DNA of 64,000 nt from Pseudomonadota bacterium (lineage in GTDB: Bacteria > Myxococcota_A > Polyangia > Haliangiales > Haliangiaceae), in NCBI GenBank assembly GCA_023428295.1, contig JAEYYV010000155.1, positions 1-64,000 of the forward strand. The letters are read 5' to 3'. The translations under genes were made by a program, and so were the position numbers. Shown here in pieces: positions 23,014 to 30,968 of this stretch. A model generated the notes under the pieces. The model was given only the letters and a program-made list of their open reading frames with translations, was not told where the DNA came from and did not search any database. Numbering within the stretch: position 1 is the first letter of the stretch; each line of letters opens with the position of its first letter.

Positions 23014-24576
23014 GTGCGCTGGCTGACCCGTCTGACGACCGCCGTGATCGGCGTCGCCGTGGTCACGGCCCTCGTGCTCGTCGTCCGCGCGCGGTTACCG
23101 ACCACGATCATCGAAGGATCGTTCCCCACGTGGGCGAAGTTCCGCGATGGCGGGCGCATCACGATCGGCTCGCCCGTCGTGATCGCAGGTGTGCAGATCG
23201 GACAGATCACGCTGATCACGATCGAAGGCACGTTCGCGCGCGTCGATATGGAGCTGCGCGACGACGTGCAGATTCCAGCGGACTCGTTCATCACGCGCCG
23301 CGCCGACTCGCTGTTCGGCGATAGCTACCTCGAGATCATTCCGACGAGCGGCGAAGACGGCGCGCCGAGCGAACGCATGCTCGCGCGCGGCGAGCCGATC
23401 ACGCATGTCATCGAGGGGGCATCGACGGACGCGGTGCTGCGCGGCATGGATCGCGGACTGCCTCGCGCCGACAACGCGCTCGAGACGGTGCACGAGGTCG
23501 TGATCCAGGGGCGCAAGATGGTGACGGGCCCGTCCGTCGACAAGGTGCTCGAGGCGGATCGATATCTCGCGTCGGACAGCATCGTGGGACCACTCGCCAC
23601 GGCGCAGCGCGCGATGGTGCGCATGGACGAGCTGACCACGCGTGGCGCCAACGCCACGGCAGGACTGCCGGCCGAGGTGAGCTCCACGCTGGATCGGATC
23701 GACGCGCGCATGGCGCAAGCGCGCAAAGGCATCACCGAGGGCAGGGTGCAGCTGATCGACGCGCTGCGCGCTACCCGCGAGAACCTCGACGGCGCCGACA
23801 AGGAGATCGAGCAAGCGGCGCAGCTCGTCGCGGCGATCGACGAGGGCACCAGCGCCGACTGGAAGGGCTCGCTCGGTCGCCTCGTGAACGATCCGCAGCT
23901 CGCCGATGATCTGTACGACGCGACGGAGTCGGGTCGCGAGGCGGTGGGCAGCTTCTATCGCTTCAAGTCCTGGCTCGGCATGCGCGTGGAGATGGGCATC
24001 TATTCGCGCGCGCCGCGGTTCTACGCGACCGCCGAGCTGCGTGCTCGTACCGACAAGTTCTATCTCGTGGAGCTCGAGAAGGGACCACTCGGCGGCGTGC
24101 CGTACGACAGCGTCGCCGAGGTCACGGGCTCGAGCGCGTACACGCGGCGGCAGGAGATCCGCGACACCCTGCGCTTCACCGCGCAGTTCGGAAAGCAAAT
24201 CGGCCCGCTCTCGATTCGTGGTGGGCTCAAGGACTCCACGTTCGGCATCGGGTTCGACGTGCTCGTCGCGTCGGGCCGCTTGAAGCTCTCGGGGGATGTG
24301 TTCGGCAGCTTCGCGCGAACGCCGCGCGTGAAGGTCGCCGCGGCGTTCGCGGTGTTCCGATCGATCTACATCCTCGGCGGCATCGACGATGCCTTCAACA
24401 CGCCTGGCTACCTCCAGATCAACAACGGCATCGACCAAGAGGTCCCGACGCAGTTCACCGAAGTGCGCTACGGCCGCGATTGGTTCCTCGGCGCGTCACT
24501 GCACTTCGACGACGCGGATCTCTCGACGCTGCTGCGCGTCTATGGCGCGCTGCTCGTCGGAGCGCTCACCCTCTAG
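23014..24576 (+). CDS. MCE/MlaD-domain protein, membrane anchored
   Basis: MCE proteins bind lipids and carry them across the periplasm. The 520-residue product starts at GTG 23014 with one transmembrane segment (LTTAVIGVAVVTALVLVVRA) and then the MCE domain (ITIGSPVVIAGVQIGQITLI, a segment around DDVQIPADSFITRRADSL, DSYLEIIP). A helical region (about 140-300, likely coiled coil) follows, and the last 200 residues are beta-rich (RFYATAELRARTDKFYLVEL), perhaps contacting the outer membrane. No MlaE permease or MlaF ATPase is nearby; the NatAB-like exporter upstream is a different family. It closes a plus-strand run of six genes and meets the MoaD-like gene tail to tail, two bases apart. Confidence 0.85.
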   Translation: MRWLTRLTTAVIGVAVVTALVLVVRARLPTTIIEGSFPTWAKFRDGGRITIGSPVVIAGVQIGQITLITIEGTFARVDMELRDDVQIPADSFITRRADSLFGDSYLEIIPTSGEDGAPSERMLARGEPITHVIEGASTDAVLRGMDRGLPRADNALETVHEVVIQGRKMVTGPSVDKVLEADRYLASDSIVGPLATAQRAMVRMDELTTRGANATAGLPAEVSSTLDRIDARMAQARKGITEGRVQLIDALRATRENLDGADKEIEQAAQLVAAIDEGTSADWKGSLGRLVNDPQLADDLYDATESGREAVGSFYRFKSWLGMRVEMGIYSRAPRFYATAELRARTDKFYLVELEKGPLGGVPYDSVAEVTGSSAYTRRQEIRDTLRFTAQFGKQIGPLSIRGGLKDSTFGIGFDVLVASGRLKLSGDVFGSFARTPRVKVAAAFAVFRSIYILGGIDDAFNTPGYLQINNGIDQEVPTQFTEVRYGRDWFLGASLHFDDADLSTLLRVYGALLVGALTL

Positions 24577-24578
24577 AC

Positions 24579-24884
24579 TCAGCCGCCCGCGAGGGGCGAG
24601 AGCAGATAGATCTGATCGTCCTCGACGAGCACGCGATCCTTGTTGTCCTCGAACGCGCAGCGCTCGCCGTTGAGCATGAGCGTGTCGCGCAGGTGCGGGC
24701 TGTTCTCGATCGCGGCGCGGAGCGGAACCTTTGCCGTGTCCGCGGCGTCGACGAGGCCGGCGAGCGTGGTGCCTTGCGGCAAGCGCAAGTGCTCGTCGAC
24801 GTCGACCCAGCCGTCGCCGATGCGTCCCTTGATGAGGATGTGTACGCGGACCGTGCCGCCGCGATGTCTGTCGAAGATGCCCAT
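24579..24884 (-). CDS. MoaD/ThiS-like ubiquitin-fold protein paired with AOR
   Basis: The 101-residue protein shows the beta-grasp pattern of MoaD/ThiS: RVHILIKGRIGDGW, LRLPQGTTLAGLVDAA, TLMLNGERCAFEDN and an exposed C-terminal LLSPLAGG. The terminal Gly-Gly is the hallmark that is adenylated and thiolated in sulfur carriers. It starts two bases after the aldehyde ferredoxin oxidoreductase stop, and MoaD-like genes beside AOR genes are a known arrangement. I infer that it donates sulfur during assembly of the tungsten or molybdenum bis-pyranopterin cofactor of its neighbour. ATG 24884 is the only suitable start. Confidence 0.88.
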   Translation of the reverse strand: MGIFDRHRGGTVRVHILIKGRIGDGWVDVDEHLRLPQGTTLAGLVDAADTAKVPLRAAIENSPHLRDTLMLNGERCAFEDNKDRVLVEDDQIYLLSPLAGG

Positions 24885-24886
24885 GG

Positions 24887-26947
24887 TCAGTCCAGATATC
24901 CCGCGAGGATCTCGCTCATGCCGAGCTCTTCCGCGCGCGCTTTGGAGAGGTGCCCGCTCGTCGTGTTCCACTTCATCGACGTGTAGTAGTCGTCGCGCAA
25001 GACCGGCAACGACACGCGAATGCCTTTGAGCGGACCCGCGGTCAGGTGGCCATCGCCTTCGCCGAGCATGCGGCGGTGCGGCACGAAGTCCTTCGGCGCG
25101 AGACCCTCGCGGCGATTGAACGCCGCGCGCAGGTTCTGGATGCGCTCGCCGGAGACGAGCAGATCGTGCTCGGTCATTCCCCAGCCCGTCGCCGCGTCGA
25201 GCAGGTCGGCCCACGGCAAGCGGCCGGTGAGCATCGTGAACATGCAGAGGCCCAATCCGTTCATCGCCTGATGCGCGTTCGAGAAGTGCGCCTGCGCGAC
25301 GCCTTTGCCCTCGGTGCCCTTCCACTTCACGTTCACGTCCTTCTTGGGGACTGCGTCTGGCAGCGAGAAGCCCGCACCGAACGTCTCGTTCCACGACGCG
25401 GAGCCGGCGGTGTGTCGACCCGGTGTGGGATCGGCGATGTACGTCACACCCATCAGCGAGGTGAAGCGACTGTCGTGATACGCGGGCTCGCCGCCGTGAA
25501 CGTGCACCGCGAAGTCGTCGCTGCCGTTACCGACGTGTTCGGCGGCGCGCTTCACGCCGTGACCGAGCCATGCGCCGCAGCCTTCACCCGAGCCCATCTT
25601 GATCGTGAGCGCGAGCGCTGCTTCGCCATCGCCCCAACGCATGTCGATGCCGTCGAGATCCGAGGCCGAGAGCACGCCGCGCTCGACGGCTTCACACACC
25701 CACGCGAGCGTCGCCGACGACGACACCGCGTCGATGCCGAGCCGGTTGCACGCGTCGTGACACGCGGTGACGAGCTCGATGTCGTCGTTCAGGAGGTTCG
25801 CGCCGAAGCCGACGATCGTCTCGTAGTCCGGACGGCGCACGTCGGAGAGGCCGCGCGACTTCACGTGCACGCGTCCCTTGCACGGCATCGGGCAATCGCC
25901 GCACGAGAGCTTGTTGGTGATGTACTTGTCGACGACCTTGCCGTCGATCTTCATGCCCTTCTTCGCGAGCGGGAAGTCCTTGGCGCCGACGCCCTTCCAG
26001 TTCTTGATCGGGGCATCGCCGTTCTCGACGGAGAGCGCGACCGCAGCGGTGGTTCCGCGCTCGGACCATAACCGGCGCATCGATGCCGTGGGCGCTTCGG
26101 CCTTCATGCCCATCTTCGTCATGAAGCGGTACATCCAGCCGAGCCAGCTCTTGGGCTTGCCCATGTACGCCATGAACCGCGCGAACAGACCGAGGTCTTT
26201 CTTGTAGTCGTCGGTGATCGACTTGCAGATCTTCTTGAACACGTCGGGCTTGGCGATCGCAATGTCGCCCGTTCCACCGACGACGATCGCCTTGAGGTTC
26301 TTGCTGCCGTAGATCGCGCCGAAGCCCTGGCGACCGAACGCGTGATAGCGATCGTTCATCACCGAGGCGATGCGCATCTGCTTCTCACCCGCGGGACCGA
26401 TCGCCGACACGCCGACATCGCGCTTCGTGCCGTACTTCTTGGTCAGCGCGTCGAACGCTTCGGGAATCTCTGTGCCCCACAGCTCGCCCGCCGGCTCGAA
26501 CGCGATCTCGCTGTCGCGGATCACGAGCACCGTGGGCTCGCTCGCCTTACCGGTCACGACCACCGCGTCGTAGCCCGCGGAGCGAAGGTGACTACACACG
26601 CTGCCGCCGGAGTTGGAGTCCGCCCAGGTTCCGGTCAGCGGAGACTTGCCGACGATCTGGATGCGGCCCGAGAACGGCGTGCGCAACCCGGTGAGGAGGC
26701 CGCTCGAGATCGCGAAGCACGCCTCGGGAGCGAGCGGGTCCGTACCCGCGGGGAAGTGCTTCCACATGAGCCACGCACCGAGGCCGTAGCCGCCGAGGTA
26801 GCTGCGGTAGATCGATTCGTCGACGGTCTCCACGCGATGTGTCTGTGCACCTAGATCGACGAACAACACGCGGCCGAGGTGGCCATACCGAGGCCGTGCG
26901 GGCAGCGCACGATCAGCTGATGAGATCTCCCCCATGCGGGCGAGCAT
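24887..26947 (-). CDS. Aldehyde ferredoxin oxidoreductase (tungsten/molybdenum bis-pyranopterin family)
   Basis: AOR-family enzymes oxidise aldehydes to acids, or reduce acids, with a tungstopterin and one [4Fe-4S] cluster. The 686-residue product has the N-terminal module (FVDLGAQTHRVE, YLGGYGLGAWL, SGRIQIVGKSPLTG) and the cluster motif CGDCPMPCKG near residue 346, i.e. CxxCxxxC. The fourth cluster Cys is in NGLGLCMF near residue 567; the family motif is usually DxxGLC, and here Asn stands where Asp is expected. ATG 26947 and a second ATG at 26935 are both possible starts. The MoaD-like partner follows at once. Partner ferredoxin or electron-transfer subunits are not encoded beside it. Confidence 0.93.
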   Translation of the reverse strand: MLARMGEISSADRALPARPRYGHLGRVLFVDLGAQTHRVETVDESIYRSYLGGYGLGAWLMWKHFPAGTDPLAPEACFAISSGLLTGLRTPFSGRIQIVGKSPLTGTWADSNSGGSVCSHLRSAGYDAVVVTGKASEPTVLVIRDSEIAFEPAGELWGTEIPEAFDALTKKYGTKRDVGVSAIGPAGEKQMRIASVMNDRYHAFGRQGFGAIYGSKNLKAIVVGGTGDIAIAKPDVFKKICKSITDDYKKDLGLFARFMAYMGKPKSWLGWMYRFMTKMGMKAEAPTASMRRLWSERGTTAAVALSVENGDAPIKNWKGVGAKDFPLAKKGMKIDGKVVDKYITNKLSCGDCPMPCKGRVHVKSRGLSDVRRPDYETIVGFGANLLNDDIELVTACHDACNRLGIDAVSSSATLAWVCEAVERGVLSASDLDGIDMRWGDGEAALALTIKMGSGEGCGAWLGHGVKRAAEHVGNGSDDFAVHVHGGEPAYHDSRFTSLMGVTYIADPTPGRHTAGSASWNETFGAGFSLPDAVPKKDVNVKWKGTEGKGVAQAHFSNAHQAMNGLGLCMFTMLTGRLPWADLLDAATGWGMTEHDLLVSGERIQNLRAAFNRREGLAPKDFVPHRRMLGEGDGHLTAGPLKGIRVSLPVLRDDYYTSMKWNTTSGHLSKARAEELGMSEILAGYLD

Positions 26948-27068
26948 AGCTGGGATTGGTCACCCCAAACCCAAGTGGACTGCCGCCCCCTGATCGACGC
27001 GATCGCCCATCCAAGCCGCTTGAATCATTGATCTCGATCCTGGCCCTACGCGTGCACCAACGAGGGGC

Positions 27069-27929
27069 ATGCGCTTTACCTCGTTCGTGGTCGCCGCGCT
27101 CCTCGCTTCTACCGGCTGTGTCGGTGAGTTCGTCGAAGGCGGGATGATGGGAGACGACGAGGGCAGCAACACGAACCCCGGCGGCGGCGGTGAAGCCGAG
27201 CAGCTGTACAAGACCACCGTTCACACGATCATGGCCGCGAAGTGCGGTACGGCCGCGTGTCACGGGCAGCCCGGCGTCACCGGCATGTACGGCTTCGCGA
27301 CGGCGAATAAGGACGATTCGTACACGCAGGTGACGAGCCTGCCGACGCTCGTCGGCACGTACACCGTCGCGTCGGCCGGCATGGTCACCAAGGTCAAGCA
27401 AGCGGGTGGTCACAACGCCGCGCTCTACACGCCGTCGGATGAAGCAGCGATCGGCGCGTGGCTCGCGAAGGAAGCGCAGGAGCGCACCGGTGGCAGCGGT
27501 CCGCCGCCCGTGGATCCCATCGCGAAGATCAACGAGTGGTCGGGCTGCATGAGCCTCTCGAACTTCGAGACCGCCGAGATGGCGCTCGCGTGGAGCCGCC
27601 TCGCGTCCTCCAACAGCAACCAGCGCTGCGCGAACTGCCACCAAGGCGGACTCGACACGTTCCTCACCGGCAATGGCATCGCGGAGCCGTTCTTCAACGG
27701 CCTCACGACACAGCGCGACTTCCTCCTCAAGTACTTCACCGTCGACGCGACGGGCGCTGTCGTCATCAACGTCGCCTCGATGGCGAACGCGGCGACGACG
27801 CTGCCGGACCACCCGCGGTTCAACCCGACCGACAACATCGGCATGACCGCGCTCAACGAGTTCTACACGCTGACGCAGGCGCGCCTGACCGCGGGCACGT
27901 GCGATCCGCCGCGCCTGCCGACGATGTGA
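27069..27929 (+). CDS. Cytochrome c-like lipoprotein with CX4CH and CXXCH motifs
   Basis: The 286-residue protein starts at ATG 27069 after GAGGGG. MRFTSFVVAALLASTGC is a lipoprotein signal, followed by a low-complexity linker (GSNTNPGGGGEAEQ). Two haem-binding-type motifs follow: CGTAACH at 59-65, which has four residues between the cysteines instead of two, and the classical CANCH at 187-191. The surrounding sequence (YKTTVHTIMAAKCGTAACHG) is like the surface cytochrome-like lipoproteins of myxobacteria. It may carry one or two haems for extracytoplasmic electron transfer. The stop codon abuts the stop of the opposite gene to form TGATCA. Confidence 0.75.
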   Translation: MRFTSFVVAALLASTGCVGEFVEGGMMGDDEGSNTNPGGGGEAEQLYKTTVHTIMAAKCGTAACHGQPGVTGMYGFATANKDDSYTQVTSLPTLVGTYTVASAGMVTKVKQAGGHNAALYTPSDEAAIGAWLAKEAQERTGGSGPPPVDPIAKINEWSGCMSLSNFETAEMALAWSRLASSNSNQRCANCHQGGLDTFLTGNGIAEPFFNGLTTQRDFLLKYFTVDATGAVVINVASMANAATTLPDHPRFNPTDNIGMTALNEFYTLTQARLTAGTCDPPRLPTM

Positions 27930-28706
27930 TCAGCTGGCGAGCGCGCGACGAAGTAGCAGCGCAGGGCCATCGATCGCCACGGCGGGCTGGAGGCTCTGCT
28001 CGAACCGCACCGCTTCGAGCGTGCGACCATCCGGTGCCTCGACCATGTCGCCCGGCTCGATACGCTCGCCATCCGCGAGTGCCGCCGAGAGATCACGCAA
28101 GAGCACCGCAGCCTCCGTCGCTGCAGGCGCTTCGATATCGAGCAGCACGAGATCCGGGCGGCCGAACTTGCGCAGACCGAGCGACCACGCGGCGAGCAGC
28201 TGCGGTCCGGTCTCCTCGAAGAAGAACGTGACCTCGTGCATGACGTCGAACGCGCGCTCCGGTTCGAGCGCCGCGATCGACGAGCCGAGATGCGCGCGCG
28301 CGGCGTAGACGTCCACGACGATCGCCGCGCCTTCCTCGCACACGCACTTCGCGAGCGCCCACGCCGCCTGCACGTGGCCGAGGTCGTCCGGATCGTCGAT
28401 CTGCGCTTCGATGATGTACGCGTGCTCTGCGCCGAGCGCCGTCGCAGCCGCTTCGGCGCCGAGGTCACCGGCGATGAGATCCGTGAACGGCGCGAGCACT
28501 TGCTCGGCGAACCACGCCGGATCCTCCGCGCGATCCTTGGCGACGATCGAGATCGATGTGGCGCCATCACCATCGTCGGGCATGCCGTGCGCGCTACGCG
28601 ACACGGGCAGCGGATCGGGGAGCTTTGCCGAGGACAGTGCGATCAGCGCGACCTGCGCGCCAGCGCCGCCGACGACGTACCCTTCACGAGGCCAGGGGCG
28701 CGCCAT
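27930..28706 (-). CDS. Cytoplasmic protein of unknown function, possibly DUF4261-like
   Basis: The product is 258 residues and starts at ATG 28706, sharing one base with the stop of the acyl-CoA ligase gene (TAATG). It has no signal peptide. The body contains AQVALIALSSAKLPDPLPVS at the start, an acidic central region, and FDVMHEVTFFFEETGPQLLAAWSLGLRKFG, which recalls the C-terminal half of DUF4261 proteins (a Trp/Leu-rich segment ending in Gly-Leu-x-x-Phe-Gly). I am not sure of that assignment. Its position suggests co-translation with the ligase, but no biochemical link can be read. Confidence 0.6.
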   Translation of the reverse strand: MARPWPREGYVVGGAGAQVALIALSSAKLPDPLPVSRSAHGMPDDGDGATSISIVAKDRAEDPAWFAEQVLAPFTDLIAGDLGAEAAATALGAEHAYIIEAQIDDPDDLGHVQAAWALAKCVCEEGAAIVVDVYAARAHLGSSIAALEPERAFDVMHEVTFFFEETGPQLLAAWSLGLRKFGRPDLVLLDIEAPAATEAAVLLRDLSAALADGERIEPGDMVEAPDGRTLEAVRFEQSLQPAVAIDGPALLLRRALAS

Positions 28707-30466
28707 TAGTTCTCGTCGCCGGAGTACATCGCTTCGATCTCGCGCGAGAAGTTCAGCGCGACCGCCTTGCGCTTGATCTTGAGCGTGGGCGTGAGCTCGC
28801 CGGTGTCGATGCCGAACGGGCGGGGCAGGATCGAGAACTTCTTCACCTGCTCGACGCGGGCGAGCGTCTTGTTGACCTCGTCGAGCTGCTTCTGCACCTC
28901 GCCGCGAACCGCGTCGGCACCGCCGAGCTTGGCAGCGACCGCATCGTCGACGGTGATGAGACACGTGAGGAACTTGCGTCGATCACCGATCACGACCGCT
29001 TCGCCGATCAGCGGCGATTGCTTGAGCGCGGCCTCGATGTTCTTCGGCGCGATGTTCTTTCCGCCGGCGGTGATGATGATCTCTTTCTTGCGACCCGTGA
29101 TCGAGAGGAAGCCATCCTTGTCGAACGCGCCGAGATCGCCGGAGTGCAGCCATCCGTCCACGAGACACTCGGCGGTGGCCTCGGGCTCCTTGTAGTAGCC
29201 GAGGAACACGTTGGGTCCCTTCACGAGGATCTCGCCGTCCTCGGCGATCTTGCACTGGATGCCCGGCAGCGTCGCACCGACCGAGCCGATCTTGGTCTTG
29301 CCCGGGAGGTTGAACGACGTCGGTCCCGTGTCCTCGGACTGACCATAGATCTCGCGGATCGGCAGATCGATGCTCGAGTAGAACTCGAGTACGTCGGCGG
29401 CGATCGGCGCAGCACCCGAGATCAGCGTGTGCGCGCGATCGAAGCCGAGCGCAGCCTTGAGCTTGCTGAACACGAGCTTCGTGGCGAGTCGGTACTGGAG
29501 CTGGAGCCCCAGCGGCAGCTTCTCTCCACGATCGAGGTGCGCGTTGACGGCCGTCGCGACGCCGCGCGCCCATCCGGCGATCTTTGCCTTTGCCCCTCTG
29601 GCCTCGGCGAGCTTGCCGCTGACACCCGCGTGGATCTTCTCCCATACGCGAGGCACGCCGAAGAACACCGTGGGGCGCGCGTCCTTCAGGTTCTCGAGGA
29701 GCTTCTCCATCGACTCGGCGTAGTACACGCACGAGCCGGTGGTGGCCGGCATCAGCACGGTCGCCATCTGCTCGGCGATGTGCGAGAGCGGCAGATACGA
29801 GAGCGATACATCCTCGTGCGTGCCTGCGCCGATATCGACGAGACACCGCGCGGTCCACGCCAGGTTCTCGTGCGAGAGCATCACGCCTTTGGGCGGGCCC
29901 GTCGTGCCGGACGTGTAGATGAGCGTGGCGAGATCCGATTGCTCGATCGCGTCGATGCGATCGTCGAGCGTCTTGTCGGGCGTCGCCTCGGCCTTCGCGG
30001 TGAAGTCATCCCACGCGAGGATGTCGGGGCCGGTCGCCGTGGCTCCGCGCATCATGACGATGTGCTTTAGCAGCGGCATCTGGTCGCGCAGCTTCGTGAT
30101 CTTCGCGAGCTGGTCCGCGTTCTCGACGAGAACGACGTGCGCCTCCGAGTGGTGCACGATGTACTGGACCTCCTCGGCGGAGCACGTCGTGTAGATGCCA
30201 GCAGCCGCGCCGCCAGCCATCATCGCGGCGTGATCGAGGATCACCCACTCGGGGCGATTGAACCCGAGGATCGCGACCTTGCCTCCCGTGGGGAAGCCGA
30301 GCGTGATCAAGGCGCGCGCTGCAGCGCGAACCTGATCGACAAAGGCCCGCCAACTCGTCGGCTGCCAGCGTCCATCTTGTTTCGCCTGGTAGGCGGTGGA
30401 CGTGGGCCGCTCGGTGGCCTGTTGGAGCAAACGATGGGGAATCGTGTCGCGGGCCTTCGTCGTCAT
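28706..30466 (-). CDS. AMP-forming long-chain fatty acid-CoA ligase
   Basis: The enzyme activates fatty acids to acyl-CoA through an acyl-adenylate. The 586-residue product matches the FadD15/ACSL type: the P-loop-like LATLIYTSGTTGPPKGVML, the LSYLPLSHIAEQM segment, VFFGVPRVWEKIH, the adenylate-binding YGQSEDTGP, the hinge GWLHSGDLGAFDKDGFLSITGRKKE, and a C-terminal PTLKIKRK with the catalytic Lys region. ATG 30466 has TAGGAG six bases before it, and that TAG is also the stop codon of the upstream winged-helix gene, so translation is coupled. It is the likely output of that regulator's operon. Confidence 0.95.
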   Translation of the reverse strand: MTTKARDTIPHRLLQQATERPTSTAYQAKQDGRWQPTSWRAFVDQVRAAARALITLGFPTGGKVAILGFNRPEWVILDHAAMMAGGAAAGIYTTCSAEEVQYIVHHSEAHVVLVENADQLAKITKLRDQMPLLKHIVMMRGATATGPDILAWDDFTAKAEATPDKTLDDRIDAIEQSDLATLIYTSGTTGPPKGVMLSHENLAWTARCLVDIGAGTHEDVSLSYLPLSHIAEQMATVLMPATTGSCVYYAESMEKLLENLKDARPTVFFGVPRVWEKIHAGVSGKLAEARGAKAKIAGWARGVATAVNAHLDRGEKLPLGLQLQYRLATKLVFSKLKAALGFDRAHTLISGAAPIAADVLEFYSSIDLPIREIYGQSEDTGPTSFNLPGKTKIGSVGATLPGIQCKIAEDGEILVKGPNVFLGYYKEPEATAECLVDGWLHSGDLGAFDKDGFLSITGRKKEIIITAGGKNIAPKNIEAALKQSPLIGEAVVIGDRRKFLTCLITVDDAVAAKLGGADAVRGEVQKQLDEVNKTLARVEQVKKFSILPRPFGIDTGELTPTLKIKRKAVALNFSREIEAMYSGDEN

Positions 30467-30473
30467 TCGTCTC

Positions 30474-30863
30474 CTAGTTCTTCGTCTTACCCGGGAAGTA
30501 CGCCGTGGAGCGCTTCTTGCCCTTCACCTTCACCGTACCGTCGGCGATCATCTTGCGGATCGGCAACGCGAGATCTTTCGTCGTGGTACCGAGCTGCTTG
30601 TTGATCTGCTCGATGCGCAGACCGGGGTTCTTGGCCACGAACGCGAGGAAGTCGCTCGAGAGCTTCTCGAGCTCGTCGCCGGTTCGCTTCGCGCCGCGAC
30701 CACGTGCACGACCCAACCGGAGACCGCCACTCGACCCGCCACCCCGACTGCCGCGACCTAGTGCGCTCTCCAGCGTGTCCATCGCCGCGCGCCGCGCGAG
30801 CTCGGTGACCTGGGAGACGAAGTCGTCGACCAGGCGCTGGATGTCAGATTGAAGATTAGCCAT
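30474..30863 (-). CDS. Winged-helix DNA-binding protein, probable regulator
   Basis: The 129-residue protein has an N-terminal helix (MANLQSDIQRLVDDFVSQV), a Gly/Arg-rich basic linker (GSRGGGSSGGLRLGRARGRG), and a C-terminal winged-helix-like domain: KLSSDFLAFVAKNPGLRIEQ, INKQLGTTTKDLALPIRKMI, then a wing DGTVKVKGKKRSTAYF. It lies directly upstream of the acyl-CoA ligase gene with seven bases between the coding regions. A 13-bp palindrome 30 bp upstream of its start may be an autoregulatory operator. Similar small proteins are frequent in myxobacteria; target genes are unknown. Confidence 0.8.
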   Translation of the reverse strand: MANLQSDIQRLVDDFVSQVTELARRAAMDTLESALGRGSRGGGSSGGLRLGRARGRGAKRTGDELEKLSSDFLAFVAKNPGLRIEQINKQLGTTTKDLALPIRKMIADGTVKVKGKKRSTAYFPGKTKN

Positions 30864-30892
30864 TCGTATTCCTCGTAGCGGAGTGTGAACTA

Positions 30893-30905
30893 GAGTTCAG
30901 AACTC
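30893..30905. promoter_or_regulatory. Palindrome upstream of the winged-helix gene
   Basis: GAGTTC-A-GAACTC is a perfect 6-bp dyad around one base. It lies 30 bp upstream of the start codon of the minus-strand winged-helix/acyl-CoA ligase operon, within 105 bases of non-coding DNA. The position fits an operator for that regulator. The gap also holds an AT-richer stretch, at about 30916-30955, that may include the promoter. Confidence 0.4.
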
Positions 30906-30968
30906 GCGCATTCGAGCACTAACACCCAGAAACATCAACTAGGGGTGCAACAAATTGCGGCACCGAGA

